The translations under genes were made by a program, and so were the position numbers. DNA of 14,914 nucleotides, from the NCBI GenBank assembly GCA_900769345.1, contig CAAGGJ010000050.1, positions 1-14,914 of the forward strand, given 5' to 3'. Shown here one piece after another: positions 6,672 to 13,629 of the stretch; position 1 is the stretch's first letter; each line of letters begins with the position of its first letter. Origin of the DNA: Bacteroidales bacterium. GTDB taxonomy: Bacteria > Bacteroidota > Bacteroidia > Bacteroidales > Muribaculaceae. The notes under the pieces were generated by a model, which did no database searches, had not been told where the DNA came from, and saw only the letters and a program-made list of their open reading frames with translations.

Positions 6672-8429
6672 ATGGCATATAATAACAACAATAATAAAAA
6701 CGGCTACGGCAAGCCGGGCAATCACGGCAATCGCCAAGGATATGGCAACCCCGGTTCCCAAAAACCTAAAGTCTTGGCTCAAACCATCAAATCGCCCTAC
6801 AACTTTGTGCCTCTCAATAAGCAAGTATACATCCCCCAATGGTGGGACAAGGTGTCGCTCGACATTCCTTTCGAAGACGGCATCGACGGCTCGATAGAGG
6901 TGACTTGGAAGAATATTTCGCCGCTTTTCATTCGCGATGCCTCGATGAGCAACGGCGAATTCTCGATGCACATCGCCGAACCTAACGGCACGCGCAGCTA
7001 TTTCATCCCAAGTGCGTCGCTCAAGGGTATGCTACGCAGCGTGATAAGTATACTCAGCTTCGGCAAGATGGAGCAATACGAAAACCATTATTTCGGTCAC
7101 CGCGATTTCGACACCAAATTGCCGGAAGGCAGAAAATACATTAAATCTATGCAGGGGGTAAAATTCGGTTGGTTGGAAAAACAGCCCGATGAAACATACA
7201 AGCTCTATCCTTGCAAGGGAGAACACCAAAAACTCGCCATCAGCGATGTAGCAGCAGCATTTGGCAAGGGTTACGCCTCATCGAGCAACGTGTGGGAAAC
7301 AAACTATCGCCTTAAAGAAGGAAATATGCTATTCCCATACTATCTCTTCGACAACGATGACACTGAGTACCGACTCTTCTGCACCGGCAAAATGCGTAAT
7401 AAAAAGCATGAACTATTAATTCCCGTTGAAACCTTCGATGGAATAACCCTCGACGATAAAATCGTGGAATCGTTCCTAACGATTTATGCTTCCACTCCGG
7501 GTTTCGAAGGGTTTGTTTCCTATCTCGACCTGGGCGAGCGCATTCCCGTAAGTTACATCTCGCAAACGGTTCAAGGAAAGAAGACAATCAGCGCCATAGG
7601 CATGGGGCGAATGTTCCGATATCCCTATAAGCAGGACATCACCTCCTTAGTGGAGCAAATCAAGGCATCGGAGGGATATGACCTTTGCGAGACAATGTTC
7701 GGGCTGATAGATAATAAAGACAATCAAAACAGCCTGAAGGGGCGCGTTCAGATAGGCAATGCCATGATGCAAGGCACCGTCGGCGATAACGAACTCTTGC
7801 AAGCGAGTGGCGTACTCGGCGAACCCCAAGCTTCGTTCTATCCGCTCTATCTCAAGCAAGATACTAATGGTGTGTATCGAACCTATGAGAGTGCCATCAG
7901 CATAGCCGGACGCAAACGCTACCGCATTCACCAAGGCAGCTCGGTGGTAAACCTGCCGCAAGGCAACGGCAACGCCAATGTCACCACCCGATTCCGACCC
8001 ATACCAAGAAACCGAACATTCAAAATGCGCATCAACATCCACAACCTCAAACCCGTGGAACTGGGCGCTTTGCTCCTTGCTATCAAGCTCAAAGAAGGCG
8101 CTTTTCACAACATCGGCATGGCTAAAGCCTATGGTTACGGCAAGTTGATAAGCGAAGACATTGTACTCAATCTTCGTGGCGAAGAAAATCATCGCGTGGA
8201 CCATTATATCAATCTGTTTAGAGACGCTATGGAAACCTTCACCGGCAACAAGTGGAGCCGTTCCGATGTCATAACAAGTCTTTTGGGCATAATGGGCGAA
8301 CACACCGACGGCGAAATGTTTGTCAACGAAAATGGCAAATACCGCGTGATGTCGCTCGAGGAATACAAGAATTTTAAGAAAAACAACAATTTTTCGAAAC
8401 TAACTGAAAAACCTAACGGCGGACTATAA
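6672..8429 (+). CDS. Cas7-insertion: TIGR03986-like RAMP with long internal insertion
   Basis: A 585-aa protein. Residues 1-35 are a low-complexity Asn/Gly/Lys-rich tail. It is followed by SPYNFVPLNKQVYIP (41-55), the entry motif I associate with TIGR03986 CRISPR RAMP proteins. A Cas7 core follows: ISPLFIRDASMSNG (82-95) with Asp89 as candidate catalytic residue and SYFIPSASLKGMLRSV (109-124). About 300 residues of inserted sequence separate this from the second half of the fold, RINIHNLKPVELGALLLAI (453-471) and the glycine-rich loop HNIGMAKAYGYGKL (479-492). The helical C-terminus is of unknown role. Spacing from the upstream gene is 35 bases, the widest gap inside the operon. Expected role: backbone subunit near the 3' end of the crRNA. 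It is almost three times the length of an ordinary Csm3. Confidence 0.85.
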   Translation: MAYNNNNNKNGYGKPGNHGNRQGYGNPGSQKPKVLAQTIKSPYNFVPLNKQVYIPQWWDKVSLDIPFEDGIDGSIEVTWKNISPLFIRDASMSNGEFSMHIAEPNGTRSYFIPSASLKGMLRSVISILSFGKMEQYENHYFGHRDFDTKLPEGRKYIKSMQGVKFGWLEKQPDETYKLYPCKGEHQKLAISDVAAAFGKGYASSSNVWETNYRLKEGNMLFPYYLFDNDDTEYRLFCTGKMRNKKHELLIPVETFDGITLDDKIVESFLTIYASTPGFEGFVSYLDLGERIPVSYISQTVQGKKTISAIGMGRMFRYPYKQDITSLVEQIKASEGYDLCETMFGLIDNKDNQNSLKGRVQIGNAMMQGTVGDNELLQASGVLGEPQASFYPLYLKQDTNGVYRTYESAISIAGRKRYRIHQGSSVVNLPQGNGNANVTTRFRPIPRNRTFKMRINIHNLKPVELGALLLAIKLKEGAFHNIGMAKAYGYGKLISEDIVLNLRGEENHRVDHYINLFRDAMETFTGNKWSRSDVITSLLGIMGEHTDGEMFVNENGKYRVMSLEEYKNFKKNNNFSKLTEKPNGGL

Positions 8430-8441
8430 CATTATAGCAAT

Positions 8442-9572
8442 ATGACAAACACGGCATCTAAAAAACGGTTTTGGACTCAACTCATAGGCGTGCTCTCCAC
8501 TCTTGGCATCTGCGCCCTATCGGCTATAGTGGATTATATCTTTTGCGAGTGTGCTCAAAATAGCTTACTCACCGCTTACCCGTGGTATCAGTGTACAGCT
8601 ATTTGGATAGGCGTGGCGATATTCATAGTGCTTATATTGCCCAACTGGATATTTAATTGGCGAGCCATTAAGCTAAAGAACTACGACTTGCGCGAGCGCC
8701 TGTCGCGCCTTGTGGCTAACACCTGCTCGGGTAATGCGGTGGACATAGCCTTGATTTTCGTATTCTTGATTTATACGGCTCAAATCTCGGCGGCAGTTAA
8801 CGATGCGATTATTAACGGCAGCCCTTGGTGGCGCCCGATAATCTACACCGTTGCTTTGGGCGTCAGCGTATTGCAAAAACCGCTCCTAACCGATGGGCGC
8901 CGTGAAAACACAGCCAAAGTGCTCATCACCGGACTGTCGAACATCACCTACTTTGTCAATAACAATGTAGAATCTTCCAATATCGAACCTGCCATTCTGC
9001 CCATTAAGCGGTATGGTTCTTCTATCGAATTGGTGGTGTTGATTGTATCGAAAGAGTCGTTCAAGCCCATCAAAAAACCCGTTTCCATGCCCGATAATAT
9101 CGACAATCTGCCGCTCTATAGCCTGCTTAGTCCTTATTTTGCCGATTCCGGCACCACGGGCTCCGACGCCCAAGCGAAAGAAGGTATTCTGACCAATCAG
9201 CAATTGATCGAGATCATTCGCAAGTTGTGCAATAAGCCCGATTTGGAGGTAATAATATCCCCGACGGTAGATTTCGACAATTTCGAGGAGTGTAACAAGG
9301 TAATTATGAGCCAAACAAAAGCTATCCTTGACGATAACAAGCGTAACTACGACGATTGCGACCTTATGTTCAACATCTCTCCGGGCACCAAAATGCTCAC
9401 CGGAGCCATGACCATCAACGCCATTAAGGGCGAACGCCACATCGTGTACATCTCGCAAGACCGCCACAAAATCGATATCGATAAAGTGATAGCTTATGAC
9501 CCTAACGTCATAGATCTTTACGAACAATTCAGCGAACTCGTTATGGAAGTCAGCGATAACGATAACAAATAA
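8442..9572 (+). CDS. Membrane-embedded CARF protein, putative cOA-responsive effector
   Basis: A 376-aa protein with four hydrophobic segments near residues 12-33, 48-71, 98-118 and 130-147, followed by a soluble Rossmann-like domain. The soluble part begins VLITGLSNITY (160-170), has strands IELVVLIVS (195-203) and DLEVIISPTVDF (267-278), and carries NISPGTKMLTGAM (311-323), the GTK-type motif found in CARF domains next to the ligand pocket. There is no HEPN, PD-(D/E)xK or other nuclease motif. Known of related systems: CARF proteins bind cyclic oligoadenylates, and the membrane CARF protein Cam1 depolarises cells, but it has a single membrane helix. Here four helices precede the CARF domain, so a pore or membrane-disrupting role is an inference. 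It follows the last effector subunit by 12 bases, so it is clearly co-transcribed. Confidence 0.75.
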   Translation: MTNTASKKRFWTQLIGVLSTLGICALSAIVDYIFCECAQNSLLTAYPWYQCTAIWIGVAIFIVLILPNWIFNWRAIKLKNYDLRERLSRLVANTCSGNAVDIALIFVFLIYTAQISAAVNDAIINGSPWWRPIIYTVALGVSVLQKPLLTDGRRENTAKVLITGLSNITYFVNNNVESSNIEPAILPIKRYGSSIELVVLIVSKESFKPIKKPVSMPDNIDNLPLYSLLSPYFADSGTTGSDAQAKEGILTNQQLIEIIRKLCNKPDLEVIISPTVDFDNFEECNKVIMSQTKAILDDNKRNYDDCDLMFNISPGTKMLTGAMTINAIKGERHIVYISQDRHKIDIDKVIAYDPNVIDLYEQFSELVMEVSDNDNK

Positions 9573-9581
9573 CAACCAGCT

Positions 9582-10823
9582 ATGAGCAAAGTATTAATTT
9601 CATTCTTAGGCACCGGAAGTCAAACCAACGGCACCTATCGAAAAGCCGAATATCGCATCACTTCGCTCACCGATAATGCCACTCAGGAGGTCTACGAAAC
9701 TTCGTTTGTAGCCGACGCCCTCGCCACACACTACGGCGTGGACAAAATCATTCTCATCGGCACCGTAAAATCGATGTGGGACGAAGTGTATAACTCATTC
9801 TGCAACCGCAATGCTGTGACAATCGACGACGAATACTGCATGCTCTTATGCGAAACATGCCAGTCGGCGAACTACGATTCGCCTCTCGCCCTGCCTCAAA
9901 TAGAGCGCCTGGAACAAGCCATTGGCAACGATTCGCACGTGGTGCTCGTTCGCTACGGTCTCAATGAAGAGGAACTAAACTTCAACATTGCCCAAGTGCT
10001 TAGCGTGGAGCAATATTTGTACAGCGGCGACGAACTGATAGTCGACATCACTCACTCATTTCGCTCTCTGCCCATGCTGCTTATGAATACGCTCATCTAT
10101 CTCAAAAATGTAAGCAAAAAGAAGATTAATATCTCTCACATCACCTACGGCATGCTCGACATAACTCGCGAACTGGGCTACACGCCGGTTATCGACCTGA
10201 AAAAAGTGATGGATGTGAACGAATGGATTTCGGCCTCTTACAGCTTTATGGAATTTGGCAACGCCTACAAGATAGCCAAATTGCTCGAAGCCGACAACTG
10301 CACAGCTCAAGCCAATGTGTTGCGCGACTTTTCCGATGTGAAAAATCTCAACGATATTCAAGCCATCGAAAATCAAGTGCAACGGCTAAAATCAGTGGCT
10401 CAACTCTCTCCCATCGCCGAAATCACCGTGCGCCCGGTTATCGGCAACATCACTCGCATGCTTTCTAATGCCGGATCTCACTCTGAATTTCAATTCCGCC
10501 TCGCCAACTGGCACCACTCTATTCACAACTACTCCTCGGCTTATATCACCCTCGTCGAAGCCATTATCACATACGTCTGCGAGCAGGAAGGACTCGACTA
10601 TTCCGTCAAAGACCTCCGCGATACCGCCAAGGACACACTGATGAAAAATCGTGACTATCACGAACTCAAACAGATATATGAGCCGGTGAATCGCAACAGA
10701 AAGCGCATAGCACACTCCATAGCCTACTCGAGCCAAACGCAGAACATCGGCAAAATGATATCGGCGCTCAAGGAAAATTTGAAAAAATTTAAAGAAATAA
10801 TATCACCAACTTCGACGAAATGA
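9582..10823 (+). CDS. csx1: Csx1-type CARF-HEPN ribonuclease
   Basis: A 413-aa protein. The N-terminal CARF domain opens KVLISFLGTGSQTNGTYRKA (3-22), the layout of the TIGR02221/Csx1 group, and holds DITHSFRSLP (155-164), the DxTH signature with Ser where Gly is common. The C-terminal HEPN domain has the RNase motif RKRIAH (373-378, R-x4-H) in a helical region (about 300-413) containing HHSIHNYSSAYITLVEA. Known of the family: cyclic tetra- or hexa-adenylate binding activates non-specific RNA cleavage by a HEPN dimer. It follows the membrane CARF gene by 9 bases and overlaps the next gene by ATGA. All expected catalytic residues are visible, so it is probably active. Which cOA size it senses cannot be told from the sequence. 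Confidence 0.88.
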   Translation: MSKVLISFLGTGSQTNGTYRKAEYRITSLTDNATQEVYETSFVADALATHYGVDKIILIGTVKSMWDEVYNSFCNRNAVTIDDEYCMLLCETCQSANYDSPLALPQIERLEQAIGNDSHVVLVRYGLNEEELNFNIAQVLSVEQYLYSGDELIVDITHSFRSLPMLLMNTLIYLKNVSKKKINISHITYGMLDITRELGYTPVIDLKKVMDVNEWISASYSFMEFGNAYKIAKLLEADNCTAQANVLRDFSDVKNLNDIQAIENQVQRLKSVAQLSPIAEITVRPVIGNITRMLSNAGSHSEFQFRLANWHHSIHNYSSAYITLVEAIITYVCEQEGLDYSVKDLRDTAKDTLMKNRDYHELKQIYEPVNRNRKRIAHSIAYSSQTQNIGKMISALKENLKKFKEIISPTSTK

Positions 10824-11185
10824 CGCTAATCAACTTCACCAACCATCACTCCAGCACATGGAGCACCGAGCAACTTGAAGCAGCCAAGGGCTTTGGCGAA
10901 ATCATCGATATACCATTTCCTGCGATTGACCCCGTAGCCGACGAGACTTCGATTCTGCTGCTCGCCGACGAATATGTAAGGCAGATTCTTGATGGGCGCA
11001 ACGCCGAAGAAACCGCAGTGCATATTATGGGAGAATTTACGCTATGCTACGCCGTGATTTGCCGCCTGCAGTCGCTCGGTGTGCGCTGCGTGGCGTCGTG
11101 CACCTGCCGAGATGTGGTCTATGCCGCCGATGGCACCAAGCAAGTCCGATTCCATTTTTCCCGCTTCCGAGAATACTCAAAGTAA
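10820..11185 (+). CDS. Small type III-associated ancillary protein, unknown function
   Basis: A 121-aa protein translationally coupled to csx1 by an ATGA overlap. It is soluble, with an alternating strand-helix pattern suggesting a small Rossmann-like fold: INFTNHHSSTWSTEQLEAA (4-22), GEIIDIPFPAIDP (26-38), VHIMGEFTLCYAVICRLQSLG (67-87, first twenty residues most regular), CVASCTCR (90-97) and FHFSRFREY (111-119). I recall similar proteins (NFTNHPS..W, HIMGEFT, RFREY) beside type III systems in other bacteria but cannot name the family with certainty. Small CARF-like proteins such as Csx15, Csx16 and Csx20 have been proposed as ring nucleases or cOA-linked factors, and the position as last gene after two CARF effectors would suit that. 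This is an inference only; a structural role is possible. Confidence 0.65.
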   Translation: MTLINFTNHHSSTWSTEQLEAAKGFGEIIDIPFPAIDPVADETSILLLADEYVRQILDGRNAEETAVHIMGEFTLCYAVICRLQSLGVRCVASCTCRDVVYAADGTKQVRFHFSRFREYSK

Positions 11186-11380
11186 AAGTTACGGAGACTC
11201 ATTGCTATAATTTGCTAAAAATCAGAATAGAACATCAAAATATTTGCCTAAAATTGGTGATTTAATAAAATAAAAGTAGTACATTTGCGAAAAATTGAGC
11301 GTTTGTGCCAAGGGTTGCAAATCAGTAACTTAGAAATTGGCTCTATGACAATGATTCCGCAACCAGCTGGCAACCTGACG
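11186..11380 (+). promoter_or_regulatory. Leader of CRISPR array 2
   Basis: A non-coding, AT-rich 195 bases between the last cas gene and the first perfect repeat, with repeat decay only at the opposite end of the array, so this is the leader side. Near the repeat it becomes GC-richer: GGTTGC at 11313-11318 is mirrored by GCAACC at 11359-11364, the palindrome CCAGCTGG sits at 11363-11370, and AACC/GGTT (11372-11383) crosses the leader-repeat junction. Such inverted motifs could guide spacer integration, although no adaptation genes are nearby. Confidence 0.75.
11254..11287 (+). promoter_or_regulatory. Probable promoter of CRISPR array 2
   Basis: TACATTTG at 11280-11287 is an exact TAnnTTTG box. 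TTGG at 11254-11257 is a weak -33 candidate 22 bases upstream. Transcription would begin near 11292, about 90 bases before the first repeat. This suggests that the array can be expressed apart from the cas operon, although readthrough is possible since no terminator is seen after 11185. Confidence 0.45.
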
Positions 11381-12344
11381 GTTAGGTGCTCCTCCATTAC
11401 AACAAGGATTGAGACACGGAGATGTTCTCGGTCTTAATTTTTTCTCTCATTTTGTTAGGTGCTCCTCCATTACAACAAGGATTGAGACATAATGTTCATT
11501 ATTTGAAGTGTGTCTTTGGACGTTAGGTGCTCCTCCATTACAACAAGGATTGAGACACGCTTTGACCTTGCCTTTATAGGGTTTGTTGTCTGTTAGGTGC
11601 TCCTCCATTACAACAAGGATTGAGACTTAAAGCGGCTGCTTTTGCGTTGATGCAATTGTGATGTTAGGTGCTCCTCCATTACAACAAGGATTGAGACGCG
11701 ATAGAAAGGCTTGCACCAATGGCACGAAGCCCCTTGTTAGGTGCTCCTCCATTACAACAAGGATTGAGACACGTTTACAACTGCGAGGATAACGAGTACT
11801 ACTACGTTGTTAGGTGCTCCTCCATTACAACAAGGATTGAGACAAACCACAAATTCCACCACAAACTTTTAATACGAGCCATGTTAGGTGCTCCTCCATT
11901 ACAACAAGGATTGAGACGAATTTTACAATTTCAATAACTACGTCTGTAGTTAGTTAGGTGCTCCTCCATTACAACAAGGATTGAGACGATTGTTAATATT
12001 ATTCCACAGAAAATTTACAATGTGTTAGGTGCTTCTCCATTACAACAAGGATTGAGACTCGAGAGAGGCCCCACTTTACTTCACAGGTGACCTTGACTGT
12101 TAGGTGCTCCTCCATTACAACAAGGATTGAGACGAGTGATATAATAATTTTTGTCATAATTTATATTAGTTAGGTGCTCCTCCATTACAACAAGGATTGA
12201 GACGCGAATCCCGTAGGTCCTTTCTTTCATGTATATTTTTGTTAGGCACTCCTCCACTACAACAAGGATTGGGTCAAATTAACACTTGCTCAAAGCGCGA
12301 TTACGATCAGTTAGGCGCTCCTCCATTACAACAAGGGTTAAAAC
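11381..12344 (+). CRISPR. CRISPR array 2 (14 repeats, 13 spacers)
   Basis: Repeats of 35 bases start at 11381, 11454, 11522, 11592, 11663, 11736, 11809, 11883, 11953, 12024, 12099, 12169, 12241 and 12310. Consensus begins GTTAGGTGCT and ends AAGGATTGAGAC. Spacers are 33-40 bases. Repeats 1-9, 11 and 12 are identical. Repeat 10 has one C-to-T change (GCTTCTCC). Repeat 13 (GTTAGGCACT at its 5' end, tag ATTGGGTC) and repeat 14 (GTTAGGCGCT, tag GTTAAAAC) are degenerate, marking the old, leader-distal end. The crRNA of the last spacer would therefore carry an altered tag. Orientation is the same as the cas operon. No two spacers are alike, and I saw no spacer matching sequence elsewhere in the window. 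Confidence 0.99.
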
Positions 12345-12353
12345 ACAGAGAAG

Positions 12354-12390
12354 GGGCAATCATCGAAATAAGGAGATGATTGCCCTTTTT
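12354..12390 (+). terminator. Rho-independent terminator of array 2
   Basis: GGGCAATCATC (12354-12364) and GATGATTGCCC (12375-12385) form a perfect 11-bp stem with a 10-base loop, followed by TTTTT (12386-12390). The A-rich bases just before the stem can pair with the T-run, so the reverse direction may also terminate. It starts 10 bases after the last repeat. Confidence 0.92.
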
Positions 12391-12510
12391 GCTATAAGTT
12401 TATAAACATATTTTTGATCACAGCAACAATCCGCAACGCCACACCCCTCGCCCACCGCAGCAGCAAAAAAATCGGCGTGAGATTATCCACCCCGCCGCAG
12501 CATATTGTGT

Positions 12511-12615
12511 AAATCAGTGAGAAATAAAAATCCATTTGTGGAGATTTGTGTTCTACAAAAAAATGCAACAAAAAATCTGCGAGAGATAAAATCCATTTGT
12601 GGTAATTCGTGTTCT
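12511..12615. repeat. Pair of imperfect direct repeats in intergenic region 12391-12758
   Basis: Unit 1 (12511-12554) and unit 2 (12573-12615) share the core AAATCCATTTGTGG and end TTTGTGTTCT or TTCGTGTTCT. They also agree at their starts (AAATCAGTGAGA against AAATCTGCGAGA). They resemble the dispersed ATCC..TGTGG..TGTTCT intergenic repeats seen in many genomes. The rest of the 368-base region holds the GC-rich stretch 12430-12505, a promoter-like site at 12663-12697, and no supported gene. Confidence 0.7.
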
Positions 12616-12662
12616 CTCAGAATCACAAGCAGCGAAGATGTGGTGGTAGATTTATTGCGCTG

Positions 12663-12697
12663 TTTGCCGATTTTTCATAGGATTTTGACTAACTTTG
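12663..12697 (+). promoter_or_regulatory. Probable promoter of the MBL-fold gene
   Basis: TAACTTTG at 12690-12697 is an exact TAnnTTTG box. TTTG at 12663-12666 is a fitting -33 sequence although the 23-base gap is slightly long. A start near 12703 would give a leader of about 55 bases ahead of the ATG at 12759. Confidence 0.5.
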
Positions 12698-12758
12698 CTT
12701 CTATGAGAAAGGAATCAAGAGAAATGGATAGCCAATGGGCGCCGGAGGTGATGCACCT

Positions 12759-13583
12759 ATGACCCACAAAATAGTAATATTGAGCGATAATCGTGCTTGC
12801 TCGGCTCTTGTAGAGGCTGAGCATGGGCTCGCTGTGTATATGGCGTGCGACGAGGGCCGATTTCTTTTCGACACCGGTGCTTCGGCACAATTTATCGGCA
12901 ATGCTCATGCGCTTGGAGTGGACCTGGCTGAGGTGGATTACTGCCTTATCTCTCACGGTCACAACGACCACATTGGCGGACTTCAAGCGTTTCTCGACAT
13001 AAATTCCAAGGCTAAAGTGATACTTTCAGCTCGGATTCCCGGTGCGGAATATGTGTCGGTGCGAAGGCTTCGCCATTCCATCACAAGTCACATCGATTTT
13101 GCAAAATACGGCTCGCGATTTGTGTTTATCGAACAAGATACCGTGCTCGGCGACATACACATTTTTGCCAATATTGCTCGCCGACACCCGCTGCCTTTGG
13201 GCGACAAAAATCTGCTCATTCGCCACCACCGGCAGCAATTTGTCCCCGATGATTTTCGCCATGAATTGGCGTTTGTGGTGCACGGCGTGCTGTTCACCGG
13301 ATGCGCTCACACTGGCATTCTCAATATCCTCGAGTCGGTGCAACAGCCTGTGACATTGAGCATAGGCGGATTTCATCTGTTAGACAGCGACCCCACCCAA
13401 CGGTTCGAGTCACGCGAACAATTGCAGCACCTGGCGCACCATCTCGCTGCCAACTATCCGCAAACGCTCTTCTACACAGGACATTGCACCGGCGACCACT
13501 GCTTCAGGATTCTCGCGGAAGCCAATCCTCACATCAAGCAATTTCGCTGCGGCGACGTCATAGACCTCGACGATGCTCTTTAG
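12759..13583 (+). CDS. MBL-fold metallohydrolase
   Basis: A 274-aa protein with the metallo-beta-lactamase signature SHGHNDHIGG (65-74), which binds two metal ions, preceded by FLFDTGAS (36-43). Further metal-ligand candidates are TGCAHTG in the middle and GGFHLLDSD and YTGHCTG near the end. The layout resembles the group annotated as 7,8-dihydropterin-6-methyl-(ribofuranosyl)aminobenzene 5'-phosphate synthase-like hydrolases, but the substrate cannot be given. The start at 12759 (MTHKIVILSDN) is preferred over the in-frame ATG at 12735 because GGAGG at 12744-12748 lies 10 bases before it. It is cytoplasmic, with no signal peptide. It lies outside the CRISPR transcription unit behind its own promoter and is probably an unrelated chromosomal gene, though its adjacency to a defence locus is noted. 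Confidence 0.9.
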   Translation: MTHKIVILSDNRACSALVEAEHGLAVYMACDEGRFLFDTGASAQFIGNAHALGVDLAEVDYCLISHGHNDHIGGLQAFLDINSKAKVILSARIPGAEYVSVRRLRHSITSHIDFAKYGSRFVFIEQDTVLGDIHIFANIARRHPLPLGDKNLLIRHHRQQFVPDDFRHELAFVVHGVLFTGCAHTGILNILESVQQPVTLSIGGFHLLDSDPTQRFESREQLQHLAHHLAANYPQTLFYTGHCTGDHCFRILAEANPHIKQFRCGDVIDLDDAL

Positions 13584-13629
13584 ATAAAATAAACTGTATT
13601 TTTTTCACCCCGAAAACTCTCAAAAACCG

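Noticed and set aside
516..8429. Classification as type III-A or III-B
   Set aside because: There are no separate csm2-5 or cmr1/3-6 genes; instead the Cas7/Cas5 parts are fused or duplicated, and the Cas5-like part resembles Csx10.
11719..12379. Open frames through CRISPR array 2
   Set aside because: They are translations of repeats and spacers (repeated GAPPLQQGL); not genes.
12505..12762. 85-codon + strand frame in the intergenic region
   Set aside because: It is built from the direct repeats and promoter region, overlaps the MBL-fold start, has no ribosome binding site and no protein-like pattern.
12759..13583. MBL-fold protein as a CRISPR effector or ring nuclease
   Set aside because: It lies beyond the array and a strong terminator with its own promoter, and carries an ordinary SHGHNDHIGG metallohydrolase layout; proximity alone does not support a defence role.
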